The notes below the pieces were generated by a model that was not told the DNA's origin, did not search any database, and saw only the letters and a program-made list of their open reading frames with translations. Source: Chloroflexi bacterium UBA5189 (GTDB lineage Bacteria > Chloroflexota > Limnocylindria > Limnocylindrales > CSP1-4). Taken from it: 64,000 nt of DNA. Numbering within the stretch: the first letter of the stretch is position 1; every line of letters begins with the position of its first letter. The DNA lies in NCBI GenBank assembly GCA_002413045.1, contig DHWF01000031.1, positions 149,411-213,410 on the forward strand, in the 5' to 3' direction. This document shows, piece by piece, positions 35,422 to 44,071 of this stretch. Position numbers and translations under genes: made by a program.

Positions 35422-36462
35422 TCAGTTCGCCGTGGGCAGGAGGTCGTCCCGGACGAGCTGGTCGACCGTCACCGAGTTGGGGACCAGCCCGAGCGTCTTC
35501 ATGTAGTCGATCGATGCCTGCCAGCCGGCGTGGTCGATGATCCCGAACGCGCCCCCGCCCGACGCCGGCGACCAGGTCGCGATCGTCGCGGCGAGGATTG
35601 CAGCCTGCGTGGCACGGTCCTTGCCGAGATCGGGGACTTGGGCGATCGAGGCGTCGAGCCCAACCTTGGGGTCTGCCGCGATCTCGGTCATGGCTCGCAG
35701 CGTTGCGGCGACGAATGTCGCGATCGCGTCGCGCTTGCTGGCGATCGTCGCCGTCGAGGTGATCAGGCCCGGCCCGGGCAGCGCGACGACGTCGTCGACG
35801 TGGAGGACGACCGCTGGTGTTCCGGAGAGCTGGAGCTGGACGGGCTCGTTGTTCGCGAAGCCGGTCGCCGCATCGACAGCGCCCGCCTGGACAGCAACGC
35901 CCTGGCCGAAGTCGGGGTACTCCACGATCGTCACGTCGTCCGGCGTCAGCCCAACCGACTTGAGCAGCGCCTGAAGCATGATCCAGGAGGAGCCGTACTT
36001 GCCCGGGATGCCGATCTTCTTGCCCTTCAGGTCGGCGGCGGTCTTGATGCCGGACGATGCCTTCGCGAAGACGATCGAGGGGTAGGTGCCGTACAGCGTC
36101 GCGATGTACTGGACCGGGATGCCCTGGCTGACGGCCGGGATGACGTCGGTGCCGTCGGCGACCGATATGTCGATCGCGCCCTGACCCGTGAGCGTGATGA
36201 GGTCGGGGTCGATCTTGTTCTCGAACGTCACGTCGAGTCCCGCGTCGCGGTAGTAGCCGTTCTGTTGGGCGAGGTAAAACGGCGCGAACTGGACGCTCGG
36301 GATGTACCCGAGCCCGACCATGAGGGTGGTGGGCGCGGCCGTGAGCGCTCCAGGCGATTCGATCGGCGGCTCGGTCACCAGGCCAGACCCGCCGGGCTGT
36401 CCGCAGCCGGCGACGAGGATGCCGATGGCGAAGGCGGCAGCGAGGCGGTAACGGACGGGCAT
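35422..36462 (-). CDS. ABC transporter substrate-binding lipoprotein (NMT1/SsuA-type)
   Basis: 346 residues. A lipobox signal (FAIGILVAGC) anchors it. The NMT1/THI5-like binding fold is clear: IPSVQFAPFYLAQQNGYYRD, GAIDISVADGTDVIPAVSQG, DLKGKKIGIPGKYGSSWIM. These proteins bind pyrimidines, sulfonates, nitrate or similar molecules outside the cell. It starts 26 bases after the permease stop with a good aggag site. As the last gene of an operon with a sugar-type kinase and regulator, its ligand is probably a polyol or a phosphorylatable metabolite; this is inference. Confidence 0.9.
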   Translation of the reverse strand: MPVRYRLAAAFAIGILVAGCGQPGGSGLVTEPPIESPGALTAAPTTLMVGLGYIPSVQFAPFYLAQQNGYYRDAGLDVTFENKIDPDLITLTGQGAIDISVADGTDVIPAVSQGIPVQYIATLYGTYPSIVFAKASSGIKTAADLKGKKIGIPGKYGSSWIMLQALLKSVGLTPDDVTIVEYPDFGQGVAVQAGAVDAATGFANNEPVQLQLSGTPAVVLHVDDVVALPGPGLITSTATIASKRDAIATFVAATLRAMTEIAADPKVGLDASIAQVPDLGKDRATQAAILAATIATWSPASGGGAFGIIDHAGWQASIDYMKTLGLVPNSVTVDQLVRDDLLPTAN

Positions 36463-36488
36463 GGGTGTCTCCTGGTGGTGGGTGGCGG

Positions 36489-37283
36489 TCAGCGGGCGCC
36501 GACAAGGGCGCGTTCGACGAGGACGACGAGGCCGTAGAGGACGATGCCCAGCAGGGCGATTGTCAGGAGGGTGGCGAAGAGCAGTGGGATATCGAAGAGG
36601 CTGCCGCGCGCGATGTTCACGAGCACCCCGAGCCCACGAGTGGCGCCGGTCCACTCCCCCACGATCGCCCCGACGACGGCGAGCGTCACGCCGACGCGCA
36701 GCCCGCCGAAGATCGCCGGCAGGGCGGCGGGGATCTCGAGCGTCGTGACGATCTGCCAGCGCGTTGCGCGGAGGCTGCGAGCCAGCTCGAGGAGGCGCGC
36801 GTCGACCGCTCGGACGCCGACCATCGTCGCGATCGCGACCGGGAAGAACACGATCAGCGCGCAGATCACGATCTTGGCCGTCAGCCCCGGCCCGAACCAC
36901 AGCGCGAGCAGCGGCGCCAGCGCGAGGATCGGCGTCGCCTGCGCGGCAACGAGGTATGGGGACAGGAGGCGCTCGGCAAGCGGAAGCCGCGCCAGGACAT
37001 AGCCGACGACCAGGGCCAGGCCAGCCCCGATCCCGAACCCGAGCGCCACCTCGTACAGCGTCCGGAACGCGTGCGGCGCGATGGTTCCGTCGGCCCAAGC
37101 GGAGATGAACCGAGCGGCCACGAGCTCCGGCGCTGGCAGGATGAACGGCGGGTAGCCCGAGATGATCACGATCAGCTTCCAGACGGCGATGAACACGACG
37201 AGCGCGATCGCTGCGCCTGCTGCGGCAGGAATGCGCGCCAGGCCGCCGGCCCTCGCTCGCGCGCCGGCTTGCAGCGCGGTCAT
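36489..37283 (-). CDS. ABC transporter permease (SsuC/ThiX-type)
   Basis: 264 residues with six membrane helices and the binding-protein-dependent transport signature region (EWTGATRGLGVLVN), preceded by VGYVLARLPLAERLLSPYL. It forms the membrane channel of the NMT1-type importer. The start overlaps the ATPase stop by 4 bases (ATGA, 37280-37283). Confidence 0.9.
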   Translation of the reverse strand: MTALQAGARARAGGLARIPAAAGAAIALVVFIAVWKLIVIISGYPPFILPAPELVAARFISAWADGTIAPHAFRTLYEVALGFGIGAGLALVVGYVLARLPLAERLLSPYLVAAQATPILALAPLLALWFGPGLTAKIVICALIVFFPVAIATMVGVRAVDARLLELARSLRATRWQIVTTLEIPAALPAIFGGLRVGVTLAVVGAIVGEWTGATRGLGVLVNIARGSLFDIPLLFATLLTIALLGIVLYGLVVLVERALVGAR

Positions 37284-38059
37284 GCCGCGGCCTCGCCAAG
37301 CGCCGCTCGAATCTCGTGGGCGGTCGAGCTGACGACGGCTGCGTCGAGGTCGCCAAACGAGCGCGGCCGCGGCAGCGAGACGCGCAGGTCCGCTGCGACG
37401 CGGCCGGGACGCGCGGACAGCACGACGACTCGATCGGCGAGGAAGATCGCCTCCTGCACCGAGTGGGTGACGAGCACGACCGTCGTCGGGGTCCGAGCGG
37501 TGATCGCGAGCAGCTCGAGGTTCAGTCGCTCTCGCGTGAGCTCGTCGAGGGCGCTGAAGGGCTCGTCGAGGAGCAGCACCCGGGGCCCGAGTGCCAGGGT
37601 CCGGGCGAGCGCGGCGCGCTGGCGCATGCCGCCGGAGAGCTGCGACGGGACCTGCGACGCGGCGGCCTCGATGCCGACGGTGCCGAGGAGCGTGGCCACG
37701 CGCGCATCACGCTCGGCCCGGGCGACGCCGGCCAGCTCGAGCGGATAGGCGATGTTCGCGGCGGTCGTTCGCCACGGGAGGAGGCGCGGCTCCTGGAACA
37801 CGAGGCCGACGCGGGGATCCGGGCCGTCGATCGGCCGGCCGTCGATCGAAGCCGTCCCGGCATCCGGCGCGAGGAGGCCGGCCACGACGCGAAGCAACGT
37901 CGACTTGCCGCTCCCGTTCGGCCCGATGAGGGCCACGATCTGCCCGGGCTCGACGACGAGATCGACGCCGTCCAGCGCGACGAGCCGATCGTCCCGGCCG
38001 GCAGGGAACGACACGCTGATGCCTCGCAGCGCGATCCGGCCGGGCGCCGTGGCGGTCAT
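37280..38059 (-). CDS. ABC transporter ATPase (SsuB/TauB-type)
   Basis: 259 residues with Walker A (IGPNGSGKSTLL), Q-loop (VGLVFQEPRLLPW), signature (SQLSGGMRQRAALA), Walker B (VLLLDEPFSALD) and H-loop (VLVTHSVQEAI). It powers the importer encoded downstream. It overlaps both the kinase stop and the permease start by 4 bases. Confidence 0.93.
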   Translation of the reverse strand: MTATAPGRIALRGISVSFPAGRDDRLVALDGVDLVVEPGQIVALIGPNGSGKSTLLRVVAGLLAPDAGTASIDGRPIDGPDPRVGLVFQEPRLLPWRTTAANIAYPLELAGVARAERDARVATLLGTVGIEAAASQVPSQLSGGMRQRAALARTLALGPRVLLLDEPFSALDELTRERLNLELLAITARTPTTVVLVTHSVQEAIFLADRVVVLSARPGRVAADLRVSLPRPRSFGDLDAAVVSSTAHEIRAALGEAAA

Positions 38060-39528
38060 GCCACCGCTTCCGCGCGGGCCGCCGCGAGCTCGCGCAGGAT
38101 CGGCGCGACGGCGGGGTGGAGCGCCGTGTAGGCGGCGTACAGCTCGTGATAGACGCCGCGCCGGTCGGGATCCGGCTCGAACCGACGATCGATCGCGGTC
38201 ATCGCGCGGATTGCCGTCGGCAGATCCGGGTGGACGCCGACACCGACCGCGGCCACGATCGCCGCGCCGACCGCGGCCGTCTCGCGCAGCCGTGGCACCT
38301 CCACCGGGAACCCCGTGACGTCGGCCTTGATCTGGTTCCAGCCGTCGTCGCGCGCCGGGCCGCCGCACGCACGCATCGCGCGGACCTCGATCCCCGCCTC
38401 GAGCATCGGCGCGGCCACGTGGCGGATCGCCAGGGCCGCCGCCTCCAGCGTCGCGCGGACGAGGTGCGCCCGGGTGTGCCGCAACGTGAGCCCGGCGAAC
38501 ACGCCTCGCGCCGACGGATCCCACAGCGGCGAGCGCTCGCCGGCGAGGTATGGCAGGAAGACAAGGCCCTCCGCGCCCGGCGGAACCGTCCGCGCCTCGG
38601 CGAGGAGCGCATCGACCGTCATGGACCCGTTCAGAATCTCGCTTCCGAGCCAGTCCAGCGCGGCGCCCGTCGCGGCCATCGCGCCACCGACGGAGTACAG
38701 CCCGGGGAGCGGCGCCGGCGTCGTGAACCCACCCGCGACCTCGATCGGCCGATCCGCGTACACGCCGAAGCCGCCGGCCGCGCCGCCAACGTCGATCGCG
38801 TCGCCCGGCTCCAGCATCCGCGCGCCGTGGAAGCTCGCGAACGCATCCACGAGCCCAACGACGATCGGGATACCGGCGCGCAGGCCCAGGTGTCGAGCGG
38901 CATCGGGCAGCAGCCCGCCGAGCACCGTCCCGACGTTCGCATCCGGCGCAACCCGATGGAGCGCCAGCCCGGATCCTGCGAGCGCGCCGCGCGGCATCCC
39001 CTGCCCACCCGGCACGACCGACGTCGCCGCGCGGCCGGTGAGCCGCAGGCCGAGCGCCTCCCACGAGTTCAGGTACCAGCGGGTGCGCGATGCGACCGCG
39101 GGCTCGTGGCGCTCCAGCCAGCGCGCGGCGGGCAGCACGCCGAGCGCCCAACCCCGGAGGCCGGTCGCGGCCTCGAGCTCCGCCCGCTCGCCGCTCGATC
39201 GGCTGTCGAGCCAGGTCATCCCGGGTCGGACGGGGCGGCCGTCCGCGTCGACCGCGGTCAAGGTGGGACCGTGGCCCGCGATGCACAGCCCGATCGGGTC
39301 GACGTGGTCGAACCCGCCGGCCTCGGCGACCGCCAAGGCCTCGCGAACCGCGGCGCCCACGCCGGCCCACCACGCCGCTGGATCCTGTTCGGCCCGGCCC
39401 GACGCCGGGTCGACGTCGATGCCGTATCCGACGCGACCGAACCCAACCGGCGTCCCATCGGGGGTGAGCAGCCCGACCTTGACCCGGGTCGTCCCGAGGT
39501 CGATCCCGATGAGCACCGGCGTGCTCAC
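38056..39528 (-). CDS. FGGY family carbohydrate kinase (xylulokinase-like)
   Basis: 490 residues with the ASKHA ATPase fold: GIDLGTTRVKVGLL at the N-terminus, GHGPTLTAVDADGRPVRPGM, TWLDSRSSGE, the mid-signature GEILNG region (LGSEILNGSMTVD) and YLAGERSPLWDPSARGVFAG, then ACGGPARDDGWNQIKADVTG. It phosphorylates a sugar or polyol. The GTG at 39528 overlaps the stop of the regulator gene (GTGA). Exact substrate cannot be told; the closest resemblance is to xylulokinase and related pentulose kinases. Confidence 0.9.
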   Translation of the reverse strand: MSTPVLIGIDLGTTRVKVGLLTPDGTPVGFGRVGYGIDVDPASGRAEQDPAAWWAGVGAAVREALAVAEAGGFDHVDPIGLCIAGHGPTLTAVDADGRPVRPGMTWLDSRSSGERAELEAATGLRGWALGVLPAARWLERHEPAVASRTRWYLNSWEALGLRLTGRAATSVVPGGQGMPRGALAGSGLALHRVAPDANVGTVLGGLLPDAARHLGLRAGIPIVVGLVDAFASFHGARMLEPGDAIDVGGAAGGFGVYADRPIEVAGGFTTPAPLPGLYSVGGAMAATGAALDWLGSEILNGSMTVDALLAEARTVPPGAEGLVFLPYLAGERSPLWDPSARGVFAGLTLRHTRAHLVRATLEAAALAIRHVAAPMLEAGIEVRAMRACGGPARDDGWNQIKADVTGFPVEVPRLRETAAVGAAIVAAVGVGVHPDLPTAIRAMTAIDRRFEPDPDRRGVYHELYAAYTALHPAVAPILRELAAARAEAVA

Positions 39529-40493
39529 GTCGCGGCCTCGGAGGCGAGATTCAGCACGGCCTCGGCCGTCCGAACATCGGTCACGAGGACATTGAGGAAG
39601 TGGCCGCGCAGGGCGCCGAGGATCGGCACAACCTTGGCCGAGCCCTCCGCGACCCCGATCGCGAGCGAGACACTCGAAAGCCCGCGGGCATCGAAGGCGA
39701 CGGTCCGCTGCCGCAGCGAGTCGCCGACGAGCCGGCCGTCGATCGCGAACGGCGCGATGAGCACCTCGCCGACGGCCTTGCCGGCGCTGATCTCCGCCAT
39801 CGCCGCGCGCCCGACGCTGGCCTCGCTCCAGCTCGGGCCGCCGATCCCGAACAGCGCGACGTCGAGCCGCGCCCACAGGTCGATCACGCTGCGAACACCC
39901 GCGTGCGCGCACAGCGCATCACGCACGTTCGCGTCATCGAGCAGACCGGGCGCGTGCAGCGCCTGCACGCTGGCCCCGAAGGCACCGCCGATCCGGCGAT
40001 ATGGCTCGTCTCCGGCACCGGCTCGCCAGAACCCGCCGCACAGCGGCACGACGGTGGCATCCACCTGCGCCCCGGCCCCGGCTCCGGCCGCGCCGACGTT
40101 GGCTCCGGCACCCGTGCCGAGCTCGTCCGCCACGGCGGACACTGATGCCCCATCCCCGATGCCGACCACCATCCCGTCGCGAATCTCGCTTCGGAGCACC
40201 TCGCCGGCAAGACGCCCGACGCGCCGTCGCGTCAGCTCGGGCGGGCCATCGAGGGTCGGCGCCACGTGGACCGCACGCAGCCCGAACCGCGCTCGTAGCG
40301 CCTCACCCGCGGACGACTCGATCGCGCTCCTGTCGACGACCCGGATTTCGACGACGCCCTGGGCCCGCGCCTCCTTGAGCAGCCGCGACACCTGCGGCCG
40401 CGTGACCCCGACCAGCGCCGCGATCGCCTCCTGGGTCTCGCCGAGCTCGTAATACAGCCGGCTCACGCGAACCAGCGTGGCGAAGTCGCTCAT
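39525..40493 (-). CDS. SorC/DeoR-type sugar-binding transcriptional regulator
   Basis: 322 residues. An N-terminal helix-turn-helix (LYYELGETQEAIAALVGVTR, PQVSRLLKEARAQGVV) precedes a sugar-phosphate-binding domain (HVAPTLDGPPELTRRRVGRLA, GIGDGASVSAVAD, VVPLCGGFW and ALFGIGGPSWSEASV). SorC proteins respond to the phosphorylated substrate of their own pathway. Upstream palindromes at 40584-40594 and 40605-40616 are candidate operators. First gene of the operon. Confidence 0.9.
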   Translation of the reverse strand: MSDFATLVRVSRLYYELGETQEAIAALVGVTRPQVSRLLKEARAQGVVEIRVVDRSAIESSAGEALRARFGLRAVHVAPTLDGPPELTRRRVGRLAGEVLRSEIRDGMVVGIGDGASVSAVADELGTGAGANVGAAGAGAGAQVDATVVPLCGGFWRAGAGDEPYRRIGGAFGASVQALHAPGLLDDANVRDALCAHAGVRSVIDLWARLDVALFGIGGPSWSEASVGRAAMAEISAGKAVGEVLIAPFAIDGRLVGDSLRQRTVAFDARGLSSVSLAIGVAEGSAKVVPILGALRGHFLNVLVTDVRTAEAVLNLASEAAT

Positions 40494-40583
40494 CGCCAGC
40501 GCGCGGCTAGCGCGGCCACGGCGGCCGGCTCAGCAGTCCTCCGGCGAGGCATCCGCGGTCGCACGAACCCGCCCCGGCACGTT

Positions 40584-40616
40584 TGTTCTGAACAGATGTG
40601 CACGCGATCATGATCG
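40584..40616 (-). promoter_or_regulatory. Palindromes upstream of the SorC operon
   Basis: tgttctgaaca (40584-40594) is a perfect palindrome about a central base, and cgatcatgatcg (40605-40616) is a perfect 12-bp palindrome. They lie 90-125 bases upstream of the regulator start. Autoregulation by the SorC protein is inferred. Confidence 0.5.
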
Positions 40617-40665
40617 GCCGACGGGACCCAGGCGTCAACCGTCCGGCGAACCACGGCGGCCGACA

Positions 40666-40890
40666 TCAGAGGCGCGCGTAATCGGCCGAGATGTTCCCTA
40701 CGGATACGAACGCGACCACCTTCGGCCCCACGACCGCCAGATTCCAACCCTGAACACCCTCGGGGCGCCGAATCCCGTCGATCCTGTATCCCCATGGGGA
40801 CAAGTTCGACGTGGTCGGACGCCATCGCAGGCTCGAAGCGCCAAACGTCGTCGAGTTCGTAGCCCAGCGGAACATTCCGCCGGGCGTTGG
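40666..40890 (-). pseudogene. Relic of an unrecognised small gene (copy A)
   Basis: Read on the minus strand from about 40875, one frame gives MFRWATNST and later WGYRIDG and VVAFVSVGN (69 codons to a stop). The frame shifted by one gives NVPLGYELDDVWRFEP at the front. The same words occur in the same order in the gap at 44690-44905 (MFRWATNST or NVPVGYKLDEL, RGDRID, DVVAFVSQGN), where reading frames also change. The shared order and spacing show that both are diverged copies of one gene. In this copy the natural-looking protein starts in one frame (GYELDDVWRFEP) and ends in another (VVAFVSVGN), so it is probably frameshifted. An intact 69-residue product cannot be ruled out. Family unknown. 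Confidence 0.5.
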
Positions 40891-40946
40891 CTCAGTGGGC
40901 GGCGCGTCGTCTTAGTGGGCGGCGCGGGAGCTCAGTGGGCGGCGGC
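40891..40946 (-). repeat. Three tandem copies of a 20-bp repeat at a gene 3' end
   Basis: ctcagtgggcggcgcg (40891), cttagtgggcggcgcg (40911) and ctcagtgggcggcg (40931) repeat every 20 bases. The third contains the stop codon of the reductase gene ending at 40932, so the last codons of that gene have been duplicated twice downstream. Confidence 0.8.
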
Positions 40947-41336
40947 TCCGTAGCCGTCGATGGTGACCTCGACGAGCGGGCTGTCGGTGAACATCACGTC
41001 GGGGTCGCGGCGCCAGGCCTTGGCAACCTGCTCGATGACCTGGCGGCGGTGGACCGGCTCGGTGACCTCGGTCGCGATTGCCGGCAGGTCCGCGTGGACG
41101 CCCTGCTTCAGGTGGAACGTGAACGACGGGTTGGCGCGCATGTTGTGCAGCCAGGCGCGGGTCCGCTCGGCGCTGGGCATGCCGCTGATGTACAGCCGCC
41201 CGCCGAAGTTGAAGAAGACGATCTCGATGCGGCGCGGCTCGCCGGACTTCCGCCCGATGGTCGTGATGTCGATCGTGTGGCCCTGGTCGAGCGCCTTGGC
41301 GATCGCGGGGTCGAGCTTGGTCGGGGTGGTGGTCAT
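40932..41336 (-). CDS. Deazaflavin-type (F420) nitroreductase family protein
   Basis: 134 residues. It belongs to the same small split-barrel family as the gene at 19136: HTIDITTIGRKSGEPRRIEI, then LYISGMPSAERTRAWLHNMR and FTFHLKQGVHADL. The Arg/Lys residues of GRKSGEPRRIE are typical. Reaction probably reduction of a quinone or similar substrate with reduced F420. The ATG at 41336 is used; upstream codons are unlike the family. The gene end is tandemly repeated downstream. Confidence 0.82.
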   Translation of the reverse strand: MTTTPTKLDPAIAKALDQGHTIDITTIGRKSGEPRRIEIVFFNFGGRLYISGMPSAERTRAWLHNMRANPSFTFHLKQGVHADLPAIATEVTEPVHRRQVIEQVAKAWRRDPDVMFTDSPLVEVTIDGYGAAAH

Positions 41337-41636
41337 GAGAAGGGTCGAGGCTCCGAACGTTGGGTCGGGCGAGTCGCGGCGAACCACCGCGAACTGATCG
41401 TTGACGACGCAACGATCTTCGCACGCCTACCCGCTCGGCGCAAGTGCAGTTGGTCGTCTGGGTGACCGAGTTCGACGAGGTTCGACACGCCGCGCGATGA
41501 AGGTCGTCGATCTTGATCGTCCGGGCGCTCTCATTCGACCAACTTCGACGGCATCCGACGCCGCTTGGGCCGCTACCTCGTCGAATTCGTCCATCGCGGC
41601 GACCAACGCGCCGATCTCGAGCCGGCCGGCCCGCGG
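41337..41636 (+). other. Intergenic gap, nothing recognised
   Basis: 300 bases between two minus-strand genes. It contains several ttcgac words (gttcgacgaggttcgacac and others) but no hairpin or convincing frame. A minus-strand frame starting MDEFDEVAAQAASDAVEVGR is short and ends without support. Confidence 0.4.
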
Positions 41637-42203
41637 CTAGACGCGCTTGCCCTGGGCCCGGAGCTCCGCCTTGTAGGCCCGCTTGCCGGCCTGGTACGAC
41701 GCGAGCGCCTCGGGCGAGTCGACATCACCCAGGGTGTGCTGCTTCGGCATGACATCGGCCATGCCTGGCAGGTCGACGCCGAAGCGTTTGCCGAGGATCG
41801 CCAGGATCGTTCGGGCCTTCATCTCGCCGATCCCGGGCAGCTCGAGCAGCCGCGCCTGGAGGTCCCTGCCGTCCTTCGCCTCGCGCCAGATCCGCGACGC
41901 ATCGCCGTCGTACTTCTCCGCGATGGCAGCGCACAGTGCGGCGACCTTGCCGGCCATCGAGCCGGGGAAGCGGTGGAGCGCCGGGCGCTCGCGGAAGATG
42001 CGATCGAGCTCGGCCGGGTCGGTTGCGGCAATCCGGCGGGCGTCGAGATGGCCGAGCCGGCGTTGGAGCTCCCACGGGCCGGAGAACGCCTTCTGGACGG
42101 TGACCTGCTGGTCGAGCGCGAAGCCGATGAGGAGCGCGAGCGGGTCGGTCGAGAGGAGCTCGTCGGCGTCATCGTTGCCGGTGAATGGAAGTCGCGCGGT
42201 CAT
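41637..42203 (-). CDS. HhH-GPD base excision repair-type protein
   Basis: 188 residues. A helix-hairpin-helix region (LLELPGIGEMKARTILAILG) and preceding helices (ALLIGFALDQQVTVQKAF) fit the HhH-GPD superfamily, in the short uncharacterised subfamily found in high-GC bacteria (TIGR03252-like). The expected Asp lies in GVDLPGMADVMPKQHTLGDV. Whether it is a glycosylase is unknown. The ATG at 42203 is the first plausible start. Confidence 0.85.
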   Translation of the reverse strand: MTARLPFTGNDDADELLSTDPLALLIGFALDQQVTVQKAFSGPWELQRRLGHLDARRIAATDPAELDRIFRERPALHRFPGSMAGKVAALCAAIAEKYDGDASRIWREAKDGRDLQARLLELPGIGEMKARTILAILGKRFGVDLPGMADVMPKQHTLGDVDSPEALASYQAGKRAYKAELRAQGKRV

Positions 42204-42331
42204 CGGTGGGAGCCTCCGGTCGAGGGTGCGCGCGGGCGCGCGGAAGGCCGCGATCGTAGCGCTTGCAACGGCTCTGCAAGGTTCCGGGCTTGCGCTTCGG
42301 CGGTAGGATTCGGGCAACGGAGGTCTGCTCG

Positions 42332-42502
42332 ATGACGGATCGACGCCGCTCACCGGCTCCAGAGTCCGGACGCAGGAACGGGACCCACGTGGCCCCGAAC
42401 CTCGCGAGCACCGCGGACGCATCCCGAGGCGCGAGCAACCTCGCCACCGTGCCCCGCGCGGGCAACATCAGCTCCGACACCCGCGCCGGCCGCCTCGGGT
42501 GA
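42332..42502 (+). CDS. Possible small protein, 56 residues
   Basis: An ATG at 42332 is preceded by a perfect ggaggt (42319-42324) at 7 bases. The product is Arg/Ser/Pro-rich (MTDRRRSPAPESGRRNGTHV) with no hydrophobic segment or family match. Support is the ribosome site only; the composition is also what random GC-rich DNA yields. Confidence 0.25.
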   Translation: MTDRRRSPAPESGRRNGTHVAPNLASTADASRGASNLATVPRAGNISSDTRAGRLG

Positions 42503-42590
42503 TCCGGGCCGGGGGCCGCCCGCCGGCGAAGGGGAGCCGCGCGACGACCAAGCACTCGGATCACCAACTGCAGAACGTGAATGCAACGGA

Positions 42591-42619
42591 AGACCCGCGC
42601 TCGCCGCGAGCGCGGGTCT
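42591..42619 (-). terminator. Terminator of the DUF2089-DUF4097 operon
   Basis: agacccgcgctcg (42591-42603) and cgagcgcgggtct (42607-42619) form a perfect 13-bp stem with a 3-nt loop, 23 bases past the stop at 42642 on the minus strand. Confidence 0.8.
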
Positions 42620-42641
42620 GTTTATGCCGGGTCGGCCCCGC

Positions 42642-43049
42642 CTATTCGAGGACGATCCGCACGCCGTCGCCATCGGAATCCTCGACGTCGAGGATCGGGC
42701 CGTGGGTGCCCGTCGTGACCGCCTCCTCCACGTCGGCGATCTGCTCCCTGGAAAGCCCTGGCACGCGCGAGAGCGCGAACCTCCCGAGCGAGATCGGGAT
42801 GCGCAGGTCGACGACGCGTCGCCCGTTCTCGCGAACCTCGATCCGGGCCCATCGGGGCGGCGTGCCGCCGGTCGTCGGCGCGGTCGGGGTCGTCGGCATG
42901 GCGGCCGTCGGCCCATCGTCGGCGGCGACGCCTGCCCACGCGGGTTGCTTGCCCCGGCTGTCGAGGGCGTCGAGGATCGGCGCCGCCTCCTCGGCCGTGA
43001 GCCGGCCCTCTGCGACGAGCTTCAGGACGCGGTCAAGCGGATCGGTCAT
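42642..43049 (-). CDS. Small protein with SHOCT-like motif, third gene of operon
   Basis: 135 residues. An N-terminal helical motif (EGRLTAEEAAPILDAL near residues 14-29) is shared with the other two proteins of the operon. A Thr/Pro/Ala linker and a C-terminal beta-rich domain follow (RIEVRENGRRVVDLRIPISL, EDSDGDGVRIVLE). Its function is unknown. The start overlaps the DUF4097 stop by 4 bases. Confidence 0.75.
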   Translation of the reverse strand: MTDPLDRVLKLVAEGRLTAEEAAPILDALDSRGKQPAWAGVAADDGPTAAMPTTPTAPTTGGTPPRWARIEVRENGRRVVDLRIPISLGRFALSRVPGLSREQIADVEEAVTTGTHGPILDVEDSDGDGVRIVLE

Positions 43050-44071
43050 CGGAGCACCGCGTCAAGCGAGCCGAGCTGATCGGTCGCCTCGGCGACGCTG
43101 ATCTCGCCGCGCTCGAGCGCCTTGAGGATCTCGAGTCGCGCAGCGTCCAGGTCGGCGGACGCGGCAGACGACGCCGAACCGGCAGACGCCGCGGTAGCGC
43201 CGCCGGGCGCCGCCGCTGCGCCGGGCGCCGGTGGGACGGCGGGCGCAGCTGGTGGCGTCGGCGGGGCAACAGTCTCGGGTGCTGCATCGCGCGGTTCGAC
43301 CACGTGGAAATCTCCTGAAACCGACTGGAATGTCAGGGTCGGGCCGGGTCGGCCGATGGTCAGGATCTTTCGACCGGGTGCCGACTCGCGCTTGCTCGGC
43401 AGGTCGCTGTTCAGGTCGCCAGTGACCGACTGCGCCTCGATCCGGAAGCCGGACCGGCCGACGAGGGTCACGTCGCCGCTGATCGAGCGCAGGCTGAACG
43501 GGCCATTGCCATCGAGCTGGGCGTCGAGCCAGATGTCGCCGGACGTGGTCTGCAGCTCGAGACGGCGCAGCCGCGGCACGCGCACGTGCATGTCGCCGGA
43601 GATCGACTTGGCGGACAGCTCGAGCGGCGCCTGGCCCTCGATCTCGACGTCGCCCGACACGGATTCGATGTCGACCGGCCCGGCGAGGCGCTCGAACGTC
43701 AGGTCGCCCGAGGCACTCCGGAAGCGCTTGCTGCCGCTCAGGTCCGAGGCGGCGACCTCCGCGCTCGCCGACTCGACGGACACGGTCGCGCCGTGGGGCA
43801 CCTCGACCGCGATCTCCGGGGAAGCGCCGCGCGAGATCGACAGGATGCCGAGGCCGAACTTCTCGATCTGGCGCAGCTCCACGAAGTCAGCGCCGGTGCT
43901 GACGTGGAACAGCGAGTCGAGGCTGCGGTCGCCGTCGAGGGAGCGAACGCGGATCCGGTCGCCCTCGACGCCGTGGATCCGGATCTCGCCGGATGCCTGG
44001 CGGAGCGTGAACCGGCCGCGCGGGCCGACCTGGTGATCGATCGTGGTGACGTGCTCGTTGGTCTGGGTCAT
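43046..44071 (-). CDS. DUF4097 beta-helix protein with SHOCT-like C-terminus
   Basis: 341 residues. Repeated short strands such as SVESASAEVAASDLSG, DIESVSGDVEIEG, SAKSISGDMHV and LQTTSGDIWLD form the DUF4097-type parallel beta-helix (SGD every ~20 residues). A Pro/Ala-rich linker leads to a C-terminal motif RGEISVAEATDQLGSL. DUF4097 proteins are usually envelope-associated; no signal peptide is seen here, so a cytoplasmic position is likely. The start at 44071 overlaps the DUF2089 gene by 4 bases. Confidence 0.88.
   Translation of the reverse strand: MTQTNEHVTTIDHQVGPRGRFTLRQASGEIRIHGVEGDRIRVRSLDGDRSLDSLFHVSTGADFVELRQIEKFGLGILSISRGASPEIAVEVPHGATVSVESASAEVAASDLSGSKRFRSASGDLTFERLAGPVDIESVSGDVEIEGQAPLELSAKSISGDMHVRVPRLRRLELQTTSGDIWLDAQLDGNGPFSLRSISGDVTLVGRSGFRIEAQSVTGDLNSDLPSKRESAPGRKILTIGRPGPTLTFQSVSGDFHVVEPRDAAPETVAPPTPPAAPAVPPAPGAAAAPGGATAASAGSASSAASADLDAARLEILKALERGEISVAEATDQLGSLDAVLR

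Larger units (their letters stand above)
40494..40931 (+). other. Intergenic region upstream of the SorC operon, with a gene relic
   Basis: About 440 bases. The part next to the SorC gene carries the two palindromes described separately, 90-125 bases from the start codon. Most of the rest is occupied by a degenerate minus-strand relic (40666-40890) and by the first units of a 20-bp tandem repeat (from 40891). No intact gene is supported. Confidence 0.55.
42204..42641 (+). other. Intergenic region between the HhH gene and the DUF4097 operon
   Basis: About 440 bases. It holds an inverted repeat, cttgca and tgcaag (42262-42280), near the HhH gene start, a possible small plus-strand gene at 42332-42502, and the terminator at 42591-42619. 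No other supported feature. Confidence 0.5.
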
